Shown here in pieces: positions 24,312-35,018 of a stretch of DNA of 64,000 nucleotides (position 1 is the stretch's first letter; each line of letters begins with the position of its first letter). The DNA is from Oreohelix idahoensis (Eukaryota; Mollusca; Gastropoda; Stylommatophora; Oreohelicidae): assembly GCA_024509875.1 (NCBI GenBank), contig JAMPIV010006374.1, forward strand, positions 558,001-622,000, read 5' to 3'. The translations under genes and the position numbers were made by a program. Below the pieces are notes generated by a model. It did no database searches. It was not told the origin of the DNA and saw only the letters and a program-made list of their open reading frames with translations.

Positions 24312-27300
24312 TTTAGAAGAACGCAGCCAGGAGTCAATCCATAGTGCTGAGTACATTCAAGTTGATCTGCCTGATGATGATGATCTCACACACTTCTTGG
24401 ACGGGAAGAGAGATGCAATCAAGTTTCCACCTGCCAGTGCAAAAGGGCTTTGGGAACAGCTGGACGAAGCCTTGGCAAAAGAGTTGGATAACAACCTGAA
24501 GCAGATAACTTTGGAGAAGAAGCTGGAAATCTTCGGCGACATAATATATCTGCACTGTTGCAAAGTGTTCAGAGTGAGGGAGGCAAGGGAAAGTAGCCCA
24601 CCACGAAAAAGTAGAAGACAAATTAAAATAGAAGAAATCAGGAAACAGAAGAAGCATGCCCGAAAACTTTTCAAGAACGCAGTTGCCACAGAGAAGGAAG
24701 GGTTATGACAGGTTTGGGAGCACCTGAAAGGCCGACATAATGCCCTTTGTAGAGCAGAAAGGTTGTGCAGGAAGAGAAGGAAGACTCGAAGGGATAGGGA
24801 AAGATTCTTCAGGGAGCCCTTCAAGTTCGCCAAAGAACTGTTTGAGCAGCCACGGTCGGTACGCTAAACATCAAGAAAGAAGACCTGGAAGAACACCTTA
24901 GAATGACATATTCAGATGGTCGCAGAGATGAGCCGCTCAACAGCATGGCAGGCCTTAAATGGCCGAGTAAGCCTGGAGCTGAATTTAACAAGCCCCCAAT
25001 GGTGCAAGAGGTAGAAAGCATTGTCCAGAAAGCTCGGTGCAAATCAGCTCCAGGTCCTAATGGTGTTCCATATGTGGTGTATAAGAGATGCCCTGAAGTG
25101 CTCAAACGACTGCTCCGTTTACTGAAGAATGCGTTAAAAACCCAGCTTGTAAGCAAGGGATGGAGAAAGGCGAACGGAGTCTACATCCCGAAGGAGCAAA
25201 ATTCCACAGACATCAGTCAGTTCAGGCCAATCTCACTACTCAATGTGGAAGGGAAGATATTCTTCTCAGTGATGGCGAAAAGACTCACTACATACCTCCT
25301 GGCAAATGGGTACATTGACACTACCATTCAGAAAGGAGGTATCCCAGGTACATCAGGATGTCTAGAGCATGCCACAATGATCTGGGAAGCAATCCAAAAG
25401 GCAAAGTCTGACAGAACAAACCTCCATGTAATCTGGTTGGATCTAGCGAATGCTTATGGATCCGTTCCACACCAGATGTTGTGGCAGGCCGTAGAAATGT
25501 ACCATGTTCCACAAGAGATTGCAGCAATGCTGAAGCTGTATTTTGCAGGGTTTGCTGTCAGATTTTCAACCAGAGAGTACACAACGAAGTGGATTGGCCT
25601 TGAAGTTGGAATTGCGATGGGGTGTACCATCTCTCCGATACTATTCGTGATGGCTATGCAGGTAATCCTCAATGCGGCTGAAGGAAGGGCTATAGGTCCA
25701 AAGCTCGGTGGAATGTGTCACATGCCACCGCTCAAAGCATTCATGGATGACACAACAATTCTGACATCAGATGAACATCAGGCCCGGAGGATGTTAGAAC
25801 GCCTGGATGAACTAGTCAGCTGGTGCAGAATGAGCTTCAAACCCAAGAAGTCGAGAAGCCTATCAGCCAGGAAAGGGAAGATAGCAGAGGACATATTCAT
25901 GGTTTCCAACCAAAGAATCCCTACTGTCATTGAGGAACCTGTTAAAAGTCTTGGCAGGGTGTACGATGCCTCATTAAAAGACTCGAAGGCAGTGCAACAG
26001 ACAATAGAAATGGCAGACAGAGGGCTACAGATCATAGACCAAAGCAGACTCCTGGGAAAGTTCAAACTGTGGTGCCTCCAGTTCATGTTGATACCGAAGT
26101 TGCTGTGGCCACTGCTTATATATGAAATAAGCACAAGTACAGTGGAGGCTATAGAGCAGGAGGTCAACAAGTTCATGAGAAAGTGGCTAGGGGTACCACC
26201 AGGTCTGTCAGATGTAGCACTGTACTGCAAAAAGTCAAAACTTCTGCTTCCTTTCAAGTCAGTTGTTGAAGAGTACAAAGTTGGAAAGGCAAGGCTTGCA
26301 ATGATGCTACGCGAGTCAGCTGATGACGTGGTTACGTCCATTCAGCCCACACTGAAAACGGGAAGGAAGTGAAGAGTGGAAGAAGCTGTTAATGCTGCCC
26401 AAGAGTCATTCAAACTGAGTGAGGTAATCAGATACACACAAACGAATAGACAGGGATTTGGTCATGGAGACATCCGCTGGTGGTCCAAGGCATTAAGCAG
26501 GGAGCGCAGAGACATGGTAGTTCAGGAGATACAAGGAGCTGAGAATGATAAGAGGTTGCAAAAAGCAGCGCAGCAGGTCCAACAAGGCCAATGGACTACA
26601 TGGGAAGGAGCCCTGCAGAGGTCCTTGACATGGAATGATATATGGCATATGGCACCTCTTAGGCTCAGCTTCATTGTTAGATCAATGTATGACCTGCTGC
26701 CGTCGGCCACCAACCTTGTGAAATGGGGAAAGTCGGATGATGAGCAGTGCCCCCTGTGCCAGGGGAGGCAGACACTCAAACACGTGCTCTCAGCATGTAA
26801 GGTGTCATTAGGGCAAGGGCAATACACTTGGCGCCATAACAAAGTGCTAAATGAGCTTGCTGCAACAATAGATCTGGCAAGGATGAAGGCGAATAGCAAA
26901 CCCGAGTCGAGCACCGCAAATACATACTTTCTGAGGGCAGGAAAGTCAGCACACCCCAAACCGAGTAAACCTGGTAGCAGTTTACCATCTCTTCTTGACT
27001 GTGCAAACGACTGGGAGATGGCGGTAGACCTACCTGGACGAGGGGCATATCCAGAGTATCCAAAAATCGCGGAGACGGCCGGATATAGTGCTTCATTCTT
27101 CAGCAACGCTTCAGGTCATACTGATTGAACTGACCGTGCCATTTGAATCCAGATTAGATGAGCAACATTCTTTCAAAGCGGCCAAGTATAGTGATCTGGC
27201 CGCGGATCTGAGACACGATGGGTTCACTGCAAGGGTCATGGCTGTTGAAGTGGGCGCAAGAGGGCTTGTGGCTGCATCAGTGTATGATCTATTGAAACTG

Positions 27301-27411
27301 TTGGGGCTGAAGGGACAGTCGAGAACAAGGGCACTGAAGAGGCTTAGTGAAACTGCTGAAAAGGCATCAGGCTGGCTGTGGAACAACCGCAATGGGCAAT
27401 GGAAATCGTGA
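24312..27411 (+). pseudogene. LINE protein: RT, CCHC zinc knuckle, restriction-like endonuclease
   Basis: Single-ORF protein broken by four lesions: a TGA at 24706 where other array units have CGA, a frame change between about 24805 and 24900, an in-frame TGA at 26370, and a frame change near 27075. RT motifs are clear: CKSAPGPNGVPY near 25040, QFRPISLLNVEGKI near 25220, VIWLDLANAYGSVPH near 25430, GCTISPILF near 25620 and the catalytic AFMDDTTIL at about 25738-25765 (Met in place of the more usual Ala). The zinc knuckle and an endonuclease starting RPDIVL follow; VEVGARG is near 27250. It would nick DNA and copy its own RNA at the nick. Placement within the R2/NeSL/Hero group would need a tree. 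Confidence 0.85.
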
Positions 27412-27900
27412 CAATAAACGCTGCGGTACAGAAAACACCAGGAATTTTTCTAAGTCCACAATACGCTGAGTTTTTAGGCGTACTAGTGAAAGGGCTGTGG
27501 CTGAGAGGCGACAGGCGATGTATACTATAAGGGGTGTCAGGAAGAATTTCAGTGGCAAGCGCGCAGTGTCAAGTCTCGTCGGCTTCGCACAGGTGACTCA
27601 GTGTGTGTCCGTAGTTGTGATGTGCTACGGAGCGAACGGAATAATTTGTCTTCTCTTTGTTACTTTCAGTATTGCCTCAATGGCTGGCGGACTTGTGGAT
27701 TAAAGTTGCTGCCATAAGTGAAATGGGTTCATTTTCAATACAAGATAACAGGAGGCTGAGACGCTTGGGAGTCATGACCCAAGAGGGCCCGCCCCCCCCC
27801 TTAGAGTGTAAAGGAGTATGTAGGGCCGAAACACATGTCGGACTGCTTCTGATGATCAGATTGCTTCCTGTTGTATCGCTCTGTAAAGAGTTTCCTATCA
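27412..27900 (+). other. 3' untranslated region of the RLE LINE
   Basis: About 490 bp between the endonuclease stop and the insertion junction. Its last part (GATGATCAGATTGCTTCCTG through GAGTTTCCTATCA) resembles 58660-58730, next to another remnant of an endonuclease frame, which supports the placement of the 3' end. There is a nine-C run near 27791. Confidence 0.6.
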
Positions 27901-28228
27901 TGATACTGGTTGCTCAAGGACACATGCCCTTACCTTCCCCGTAAAGAAATGTGTGGCAATATCTATTTGTGCCACTGGGTAACACTCTATATTCCCTCCA
28001 AATGTTATGCACTTCACTGTCTTACCAGTGAAGGCAGATTCATCAATTAACGATCTATGGACAGAATCATGAAGGACACTTACAGGTCTGTTATACAGGA
28101 ACCCAGTATATAATGTGAGGCGTCCCACATTGTCACAAGATGATATAGCGGGTAGAGCATGCCCGCAGATTAATCTGGGTTGTGAGCCAGGTTGTAATAA
28201 AGATTTGCAGCCAAAACAATTTTCATCA
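27901..28228 (-). pseudogene. Gmr1-like aspartic protease region
   Basis: Minus-strand frame 28228 to about 27903, reading NRPVSVLHDSV where an active retropepsin would have a D-S/T-G core, then GKTVKCITFGGN, YPVAQIDI and GKVRACVLEQP. The layout (substrate-like strand, hydrophobic strands, conserved EQP before the end) matches the protease/linker region that precedes integrase in Gmr1-like elements. The catalytic triplet is not intact (DSV). Upstream the frame joins gag across the TTAA element (S-S-L-N-D-E-N); downstream it is cut by the RLE LINE before continuing at 24311 with ILGSITG. Confidence 0.65.
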
Positions 28229-28232
28229 TTAA

Positions 28233-29110
28233 CCTTTAGCACGCTGCGATCGACAAATGTCGACGAAGGTAACCTATGTTCTCTAGGCTGGAGGCGATAT
28301 TTTTGGCCTTGCGGCTGACATCGGGAAACTGATTTTAATGTGTGTGCACGTGATCTTAACCCCGGATGTTAGAATTGACTCTTCTGTGAAAGAGATTTCA
28401 CTGTCTTTTCCGGTTTTTATTTTAGTGATGGCTATCCGCGTTAATTTTCTGTGAATTTTTTCAATCGAAATGAATCGGCATCGAACACGCAGCCATTTTC
28501 GCTATAATTTCATTGGATTCTGGCGCCGATGCGATGAGGAGGAGATTTTTGTCTTTATAAACGCTGATATCGGTTTTCAGAATATGTTTGATGGCTGAGA
28601 TGGAAACGAAAGTAGAATGACATTGCTAGTATGTATAATTTTAGGGGTTAGGACTAGGAAATTTAGAATTACGGCCAAATGTCACTGCTGACGAGGATGT
28701 TTGTTGCTTTGCTACTGATGATGGGTGTAACGAAAAGATCGTCATTTGATTTGTATTGGTCAAATGACTTTCATTGAGATGCTAGGGATATGGACTCTTC
28801 GTTTCTTGGTAATTTTTTTTTAATTTTAAAATTAAAAAAAAAAATTTTTTATTATTTTTTTAAATATTTTTTTCGTTTTTTTCATCTTTCCTTTCCTCTC
28901 TTCCTATCACATCTAACATGTACACAAACAAATTTTATATCATTAGATTCATCATTCATTTATTTATATAAATTCCAAAAATGATAGCAATTGACCAAGA
29001 AACACAAAAACTATAGACGTTACAAGTCGCCCACTATAAAATCGGGGGGTTGTGAAAAAGAATGCAGCTGTAGGACAAGTTTTCGGGAAAAGAATGCAGC
29101 GTGCTAAAGG
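28233..29110. mobile_element. TTAA element copy 1 (piggyBac-like MITE) in gag/protease
   Basis: 878 bp flanked by TTAA (28229-28232, 29111-29114). Ends are CCTTTAGCACGCTGC and, on the other strand, CCTTTAGCACGCTGC. Starting CC and inserting at TTAA are piggyBac traits. The interior holds an AT-rich stretch (28806-28880) and no transposase. Removing it with one TTAA restores an open gag-protease frame. Homologous copies lie at 32977-35382 (same strand or inverted, interrupted by Tc1) and 39276-40149. Confidence 0.88.
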
Positions 29111-29114
29111 TTAA

Positions 29115-30643
29115 GTGAGCTAACACATGCATTGGCATGGTCCGCTCCCTTCTCATCATTCTTCTTTGTAGATACACATGTATTACCCCTGTCATGGTTG
29201 CTATTGTCATGATGCCCACAGTGTTTGTTAGTACTGTAGCCATAGTATTTCTTATAAGGTCTATTCCTAGCACATGACCAACATCTGCCATTATTCCTAT
29301 TACCACTGTAGGGTGTGTTGTCTTGTGTGGGTCTATGATCCATCCATTTGTGATGCATTTCATCACCACAGCTATAATTGTGCCGCCACTGACCTTGGTT
29401 TGAATAACAATAGTCTCATCTCTGTGAGAAATTAGATGGTGACCTCTGCCTTGGGAAGTTATATTTTCCACGGTAGTTGGATCTAGAGCCTTGCCTTACT
29501 CTGCTGTCCACACTCTGTGAATATGGTCTCTGACCACCATCTCTATAGTCATGATGAGCCACACATACTGGCAGTGCGTCCTTTATCGTTGGTTTGTGAA
29601 CCTCTTTATCTGGGTGAGCTGTCAAATAATGTCGTCTAATTATCTCCATTGCCTCAAGGTCTTTCGGTTTCCTTTCTTGAAAAAATGAGGCAAGATCGGT
29701 GCTACATGCCAACAACACCTTGTCATGTAACATTAAATCAAGTAAGCCAGTGAAGGTCTTACCAATACCAGAAAACTCTATCCATCTAATAGAGTATAAC
29801 TTAATGAATGAGATAAACTCTCCAAAGTCAGCTTTCCTGCTAGGTAGACAAGAATGAAATTTATCATGGAACCCCGCTTCCGTAAGCTGAAATTAACGTA
29901 GCAATGTCTCCATGACAACATCGTAGTCTTTTCTACTACTGCTGTCCAAAGCAAAATAAGCCTGTAGAGTGTCCGCTGTTAAGAAATCGCATAACGTTGA
30001 ACTCCATTGAACCTTGGGGATCTTCAACGCACTGACCTTGAGTTCAAATTGTTGTAGGAAGCTGTCAATGCATTCTCTTTGCTGGTCGAAATTTGGCAAT
30101 CGTATTCTGTTTGTGGTCACAGGTGCACCAGAAGATGCCTTAAGAGCGTCCAACTCCACTTTCCTTAAGGCGACAGCAACATCTAAATCTTTTTGAACAC
30201 GCAATTTCTCTTTGAACACGCAATTTCTCTATCTCCAAATCAGTTGCTTTCTGTGCAGCTGCAGCAGCTAATCTTAGTTTCTCTATTTCAATTGCTTTAT
30301 CTTTCTCCAATTCTCACTCTCTGTCTAAGGCCACTAATTTTTCCCGTTCAGCTTCAATCTTTAATTTTTCTAGCGCAAGAGCTTGTGCAAGATCTTGTTC
30401 TTTCTCATTCATCTTTATTCGCTCCAATTTCTCCTTTAGTTCCAGTTCTAACATGTCCTTCTCTAAATCTTGTGCCTTTTTCTTCTCATCATGTTCTAAT
30501 TGAAGATGTTTCAATTCATGTTCATTCTGTCTTTCAATGCGTGCATTGTAACTATCAAATTGTGTGGTAGCAAAGATCTCCAGTTCTGCTCCTGATTTAT
30601 TAAATTTAATCCCGATTTCTATGAAGTCCTGAAATGAAGACAT
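29115..30643 (-). pseudogene. Gmr1-like gag
   Basis: Read on the minus strand from ATG at 30643 with three breaks. The N-terminal 170 codons form a long charged coiled coil rich in Glu, Lys and Leu (ELKHLQLEHDEKKKAQDLEKD). A capsid-like part follows: RIRLPNFDQQRECIDSFLQQF (30110-30050), then about 29850-29600 with FGEFISFIKL and LASFFQERKPKDLEAMEII, resembling the SCAN-like fold of Gmr1-type capsids. A basic RSRNYRG/PRQRSP region and a Cys-His cluster (RCWSCARNRP, 29285-29255) end it. Breaks: stop at 30314-30316, frame change near 30200 with a local duplication of TTTGAACACGCAATTTCTCT, stop at 29893. Gag would form the particle. Confidence 0.75.
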
Positions 30644-30768
30644 GATTTTCTCTCAGAAACCCCTTTCTGTTCAAAATATGGTGATATCATTAATCATGAA
30701 CAATGCAATGCTCACTACGTATGTAGGTCCTACAAAACCACCAAGGACGTAATCAAAATGTGTTAAAG

Positions 30769-31538
30769 TATGGTGATATTAGTTCCAAAGGTTGTTATTG
30801 CCGGGAGTTGTAGTGAGGATAAGCTCTCACTGCAGATAAAATACTTCTATGGCACGCGCCTCAAACAGCCTCTGACAACCAAGTCCAGCTCCCAGCCTTC
30901 ACGTGTGGCTCAATTTGAGCCCAGCGGAACTGTTTCCACTGACGGGAGAAGGGGCAAAGGCGAGCGACTGGCGCCTTAAAACCAGCAGCTTCGGGCAGAT
31001 AGGGCTCGTGATCCTTGGTTGGTAGCTTATCTAAGAGAAGGAACTCTGAATTCAAACCACCGCTGCCTTGCGGGAATATCCATTTATGGAATTGGCTTCG
31101 GGAGTAAACCCTGAGGATAAATCCGGAGTCGGAGTCCCTAAGGCAGTCTAATGTCGATTCCACATTATTCTGGCAACTCCTGCGACATGGCTGGTACCAA
31201 ACTGTATCGGCTACTGCCGTTCCTTTGGATCTACCGGCTGTGTGGAGAGGGGGAACATGCTGCATGGGCAACAGCTTGATCTCCATATAACTGTGCCCAA
31301 GCTCGCGCCCTGGAGAAGACAATGGGAGGATGAAGCTGCCGATCGCACTAAGTGGCGATGCTATTTACGGCGCCACCTCAGATTTGGCGAAGAGAGGCTC
31401 ACACAAGAAGCAGAGGTGAGGAGAAAACGTCGAAAGGAGCACCAGGAAAATAAGCAGCTGAGGGCTGTCACCTCAAGGGCGCATTCCAATAGTCAGTTAT
31501 GACTGAAGGGGCTATTATTATTATTATGGTGATATTAT
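30769..31538 (+). mobile_element. Short LINE-derived insertion with target duplication
   Basis: A ~740-bp insertion in the LTR-element leader bounded by TATGGTGATATTA-like copies at about 30769 and 31526. The right part encodes on the plus strand the C-terminal end of an APE-type LINE protein (AADRTKWRCYLRRHLRFGEE, KQLRAVTS near 31330-31490), followed by a TTATTATTATTA tail. The same 3' end with the same tail occurs at 60150-60515. The first ~400 bp has no coding match and may be a 5' region joined to the 3' end by internal deletion, which would make it a non-autonomous derivative. Confidence 0.65.
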
Positions 31539-32774
31539 TAATGCACACTGCAACTCTATATACATGTTATTACAAAAAATACAAAATTTTGCCATGTGTA
31601 TCAATGGGTCCAAACAAATGCACAATGAAAAAATGAGGCAATGGCGTCAATGACAATGATATATTTCAAGCTACAACACACACAAAAACAACTCAAAATC
31701 AACTAAAATAAAACAACAAAAACAATATTCTATATGAAAATGTAAACAAATAATAACTATTAGACACTACAAATAATTCACAACAAAACCAAAAAACCGT
31801 CACATTAACAACTAAAGAGAAGGTACAGATAGCACTATTACAACATCTGACAATATGTGTCATAGATACGAAACAATAGCAACACGTCATACCTGACGAC
31901 ACGGCTAAACATAAATGAATGTTCAGATGCAGATAAGGACTATCAATATTTGAATGTATGCGTCAAAGCGCTAAAGTTCCCTAAATGCAAACCTCACATA
32001 AACCTATAGAAGATCACCTTTCATCATACTTCCGCAGATAAATGAGAAAAATGATACCTACAAAAAAGAAAACATGGCAGCACTGAACATATAGAAGAGA
32101 AAATAAATAGAACAGATGGGTCATGCTATGATAGAAAAAAATTCTATAAACTGCGCTATCACAATCTAGAAGCTTTTACAACAAAACTAAACCTATCTTA
32201 AAATGCAGACTAAACCATTTCGGTCTGAACACAGCGTAACGCTGTTTGCACTGTCTCACATAAATCAGCAAGGCAACGCTGATCCAACAAAAAATAAACT
32301 ATAAACTGTTCCGTAAACTTGTGTGTTACTCCGCGGTATGTTCGAATTGTTTTATTTAATCCTAAATAATAAGGTCCATAAAGTTTCTTTTACAGAATTT
32401 ATAAATGTTAGTACATCGTATTGGTCCTTCAAAGCCTTCAATGTTCTTGGAAAAATAGGTACATCGTTTGTCATTAAAATATTCCGTAGGCAGAAATAAA
32501 TACGAGCATGTTTCTTGACCCAAATTCCTGCTGACATCAATGGTCACTGGGCGTGGCTACAATTCCCCACACTGCTTGCAGAAGGTTCGTTTGTACGAAT
32601 AAAAAGTTATTTTTAATGTACAGTTCGTAAAATAGCTTCAATCACAAATGCATTAAAAGTGCATCTGAAAGTATATTTACAGTTCTATCATATTAAAGTT
32701 CAATTGTTGCAAATGCATTATGCATACACTTGTTGCACATAATTAAATGTAGTCATCAATATTTGCTAGGCAAC
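31539..32774 (-). other. Leader of the Gmr1-like element
   Basis: About 1.2 kb between the primer site and the LINE insertion upstream of gag. It is AT-rich with only short frames (for example 32352-32540) and no motif I recognise. Presumably untranslated leader. Confidence 0.5.
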
Positions 32775-32788
32775 AGCTTGGCTTCCCA
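32775..32788 (-). promoter_or_regulatory. Possible primer binding site
   Basis: On the minus strand TGGGAAGCCAAGCT starts two bases inside the 5' LTR. A TGG start complementary to a tRNA CCA end at this spacing is standard for LTR retrotransposons. I could not assign a tRNA. Confidence 0.5.
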
Positions 32789-33483
32789 TTTGTTGCGCGC
32801 TTATTTTTGCTTGTAGCTTTTGCACGCTTGTTTTATAAGTATCCAATATTCATGTGAAGTTACTGTCCAGGGTTCTTTCTTTACGTGCCTGGCAAACAAG
32901 TATTAGTTTACTTTTGTGCACACATCTCTTTCTCCAAAGAAAGTAATAACTGCTGAGTGACAGTTTATAACTTTAACCTTTAGCACGCTGCATAAAAATT
33001 CAGAAAATTTGCCCTGCCACTGCATTCTTTTTCACAACGCCCCATTTTTATAGTGGATGACTAGTAAATTCTATAGTTTTTTTGTTTTTTGGTCAATTGC
33101 TATCATTTTTGGACTGTATAGAAATGAATGAATGATGAATCTGATGATGTAAATTTTGTTTGTGTACATGTTAGATGAGATAGGAAGAGAGGAATGGAAA
33201 GATGGAAAAACGATAAAAAAATTATAAAAAAATTAAAAAAAAAATTTTTTTTTAATTAAAAAAAATGACCAACAAATGAAGAGTCCATATCCCTTGCATC
33301 TCAATGAAAGTCATTTGACCAATAGATCAATACAAATCAAATGACGATCTTTTCGTTACACCCATCATCAGTAGCAAAGCAACAAACGTCCTCGTCAGCA
33401 GTGACATTCGGCCGTAATCCTAAACCTTTCCGATATTCCTAATCCTAACCCATAAAATTATACATACTAGCAATGCCATTCTA

Positions 33484-35018
33484 TACTATTCAAAAAAAGA
33501 AACGCATAGCTATCCGAGGGCGCATTTTTATGAGTTTGTAAGTAAAATTTGGTGCTAGGGTACATAAAAACCAGCCTCAAATGTTCTTTACAGTGTCAAA
33601 TGCACGTGTTGACCTGAATTGCGTTCATTTTTGTAATCGTTACAACGCAGTGGTCAATAGTGTTTATGACGCAAATTTTGACCACAGCTCATGTTGCGCA
33701 CACGTGAAAGCAACAAAATTTGGTGTGAACACTTTTCACTGACTACGCAACTGAAACCCTATAAAAGGATAACGCTACACACACAAAAATTCAGTTAATT
33801 TTGAAGCAGACATTTATGGCGTCTCTATCGATAAATTTCAGGAATATTGCTATTGGCCGACTGCATGCAGGCGAAAGTCAATTTCAGGTTGCCAGGCATC
33901 TAAACATGCATCAGAGTACCATCAGTCGACTTTGGCACCGGTTCCAAGCCACTGGCTCAGTTGAAGACCGGCATCGCAGTGGACGACCCAGAGTGACAAC
34001 AGCAGCGGAGGATCTCTTTATTCGGCTCCGTCACCTCAGAGACAGATTTACAACAGCTTCCTCAACTGCCCAGTCATTGCCTGCAGGACGTCATGTGTCT
34101 GATCAAACTGTTCGGAATAGACTGCATGACGCTGGACTTTGGGCACAACGACTTCACCGAGGACCTGTCCTTACGCGCCGCCATCGCCAAAATCGACTTC
34201 TTTGGGCCAACCAGCATTGTCCCTGGGCAGCTGACAATCAATGGAGACGTGTCTGGTTTAGTGACGAATCTTTATTTTTGTTGCAGCGTGATGATAGACG
34301 GCGTAGGGTCTACCGTAGGCGAAATGAACGTTTTGCCTAAAATTGAGTTGATGAAGCTCCGCCGCACGGTGGTGGAGGTGCAATGGTGTGGGGAATGATC
34401 AGTTACAACGGAAGGAGTCAATTGGTGCACATTGAAGGAGGCTTGAATGCGCAACGATACGTCAATGAAATTCTTCGACCCCATGTTCTTCCACTTTTGG
34501 CTGCCCAAAGGTCTGTGTTTCAACAGGACAATGCCAGACTCCGTTGTGCACAGTTGACCACGCAGTTCCTGACTGCCAACAGCATTCTCACTCTTCCCTG
34601 GCCATCCCTGTCTCCAGACATGAGTCCAATTGAGCACCTGTGGGATGAGCTGCATAGACGTGTTTGTCGCCGAGACGTTGCTCCAGCCAATCGTCGTGAT
34701 CTGTTCCAGGCACTCCAGAAAGAGTGGGCAGCCATCCCACAGGCCCACATCAGACGTCTGATCGCATCCATGCCCAGGAGATGCCAGTCGCTGATCGATG
34801 CAAGAGGAGGCCACACACCATACTAACGGGAAAGCCTGTACGCCAAAAACCTCTTGTGACCCAGATGCAAAACAACTGTCAATTGATTGAATGAACCCTA
34901 AGGTATTCTTGTGTGCAATTTGAACAATTAACTCATTAAATTAAAAAAGTTATTGAATGTCAAAATTATGGCTATGTGTGTGCCTTCAGTAGCTATGCGT
35001 TTCTTTTTTTGAACAGTA
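33484..35018 (+). mobile_element. Tc1-like transposon, near full length
   Basis: 1535 bp flanked by TA (33482-33483 and 35019-35020). The ends are 29-bp inverted repeats with one mismatch (TACTATTCAAAAAAAGAAAC against TACTGTTCAAAAAAAGAAAC). Inserted in TTAA element copy 2; the other copies have the uninterrupted CATTCTACTTTCG-type sequence. Length and one ~341-codon frame match Tc1 elements. Confidence 0.93.
33801..34826 (+). pseudogene. Tc1 transposase with two in-frame stops
   Basis: DDE transposase of the Tc1 family, which cuts and pastes at TA. Residues 1-110 hold paired helix-turn-helix domains (HLNMHQSTISRLWHRF, then a GRPRVTT hook near residue 70). Catalytic residues: Asp in RRVWFSDES (~34262), Asp in FQQDNAR (~34527) and Glu in SPIEHLWDEL (~34632), with 34 residues between the last two. 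The frame is uninterrupted over ~341 codons except TAA at 34338 and TGA at 34344, two codons apart, in a non-catalytic loop. No frameshift is seen. This is the least damaged transposase in the window. The start could be 33801 or the ATG at 33816. Confidence 0.9.

Larger units (their letters stand above)
5461..24805. repeat. Five-unit composite tandem array (LTR-element pol fused to LINE fragment)
   Basis: Five head-to-tail units start at 5461, 8736, 12022, 16277 and 20533. Each runs from RNase H (GTGGATGGTGATCCGTCTGG) through RT and integrase on the minus strand, then crosses at GATAATGTCTG/TTTAGAAG into ~0.5 kb of an RLE LINE on the plus strand. Units 1-4 end GGGAAAGATGGTGAAA and jump back to the RNase H start; unit 5 instead reads on into the rest of the LINE. 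Unit lengths are about 3275, 3286, 4255, 4256 and 4273 bp; the longer three contain a mariner at the same TA. One original breakpoint joined LINE position ~24805 to RNase H position 5461 with GGTGAAA as filler, and the unit was then amplified. The same junction in four places shows a single origin. Confidence 0.93.
20533..24805. repeat. Array unit 5 (joins the parent LINE)
   Basis: Rightmost unit. Its left part matches unit 4 almost exactly, but from about 23700 onward it has many private changes (CAAGTTGTGC, CAGTACTGAG, GGCCGCAAATGAC, ATCAGGAAAC). The right end reads continuously into the rest of the LINE, so this edge is the original single-copy flank. Confidence 0.9.
24312..27900 (+). mobile_element. 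RLE-type non-LTR retrotransposon (R2/NeSL-like)
   Basis: A 3589-bp LINE inserted antisense into the LTR element between protease and integrase. The intact target, inferred from both flanks, is GGATAATGTCTGATACTGG; at most TG is duplicated, as often seen with restriction-like-endonuclease LINEs. Order: basic N-terminal region, RT, a C-P-L-C-x7-H-x4-C zinc knuckle at about 26749-26799, and a restriction-like endonuclease with RPD at 27076-27084 and IELTVPFE. No APE domain or poly-A tail is seen. The 5' end is truncated, since the frame is open at 24312. A related 3' end lies at 58574-58733. Confidence 0.85.

Noticed and set aside
5461..24805. Integrase-before-RT order as a wrap-around artefact of the tandem array
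   Set aside because: The order holds within single units without crossing a junction, and the outer flanks (protease and gag on one side, polypurine tract and LTR on the other) agree.
28790..28984. Phe/Lys-rich short frame
   Set aside because: It translates the AT-rich centre of TTAA element copy 1.
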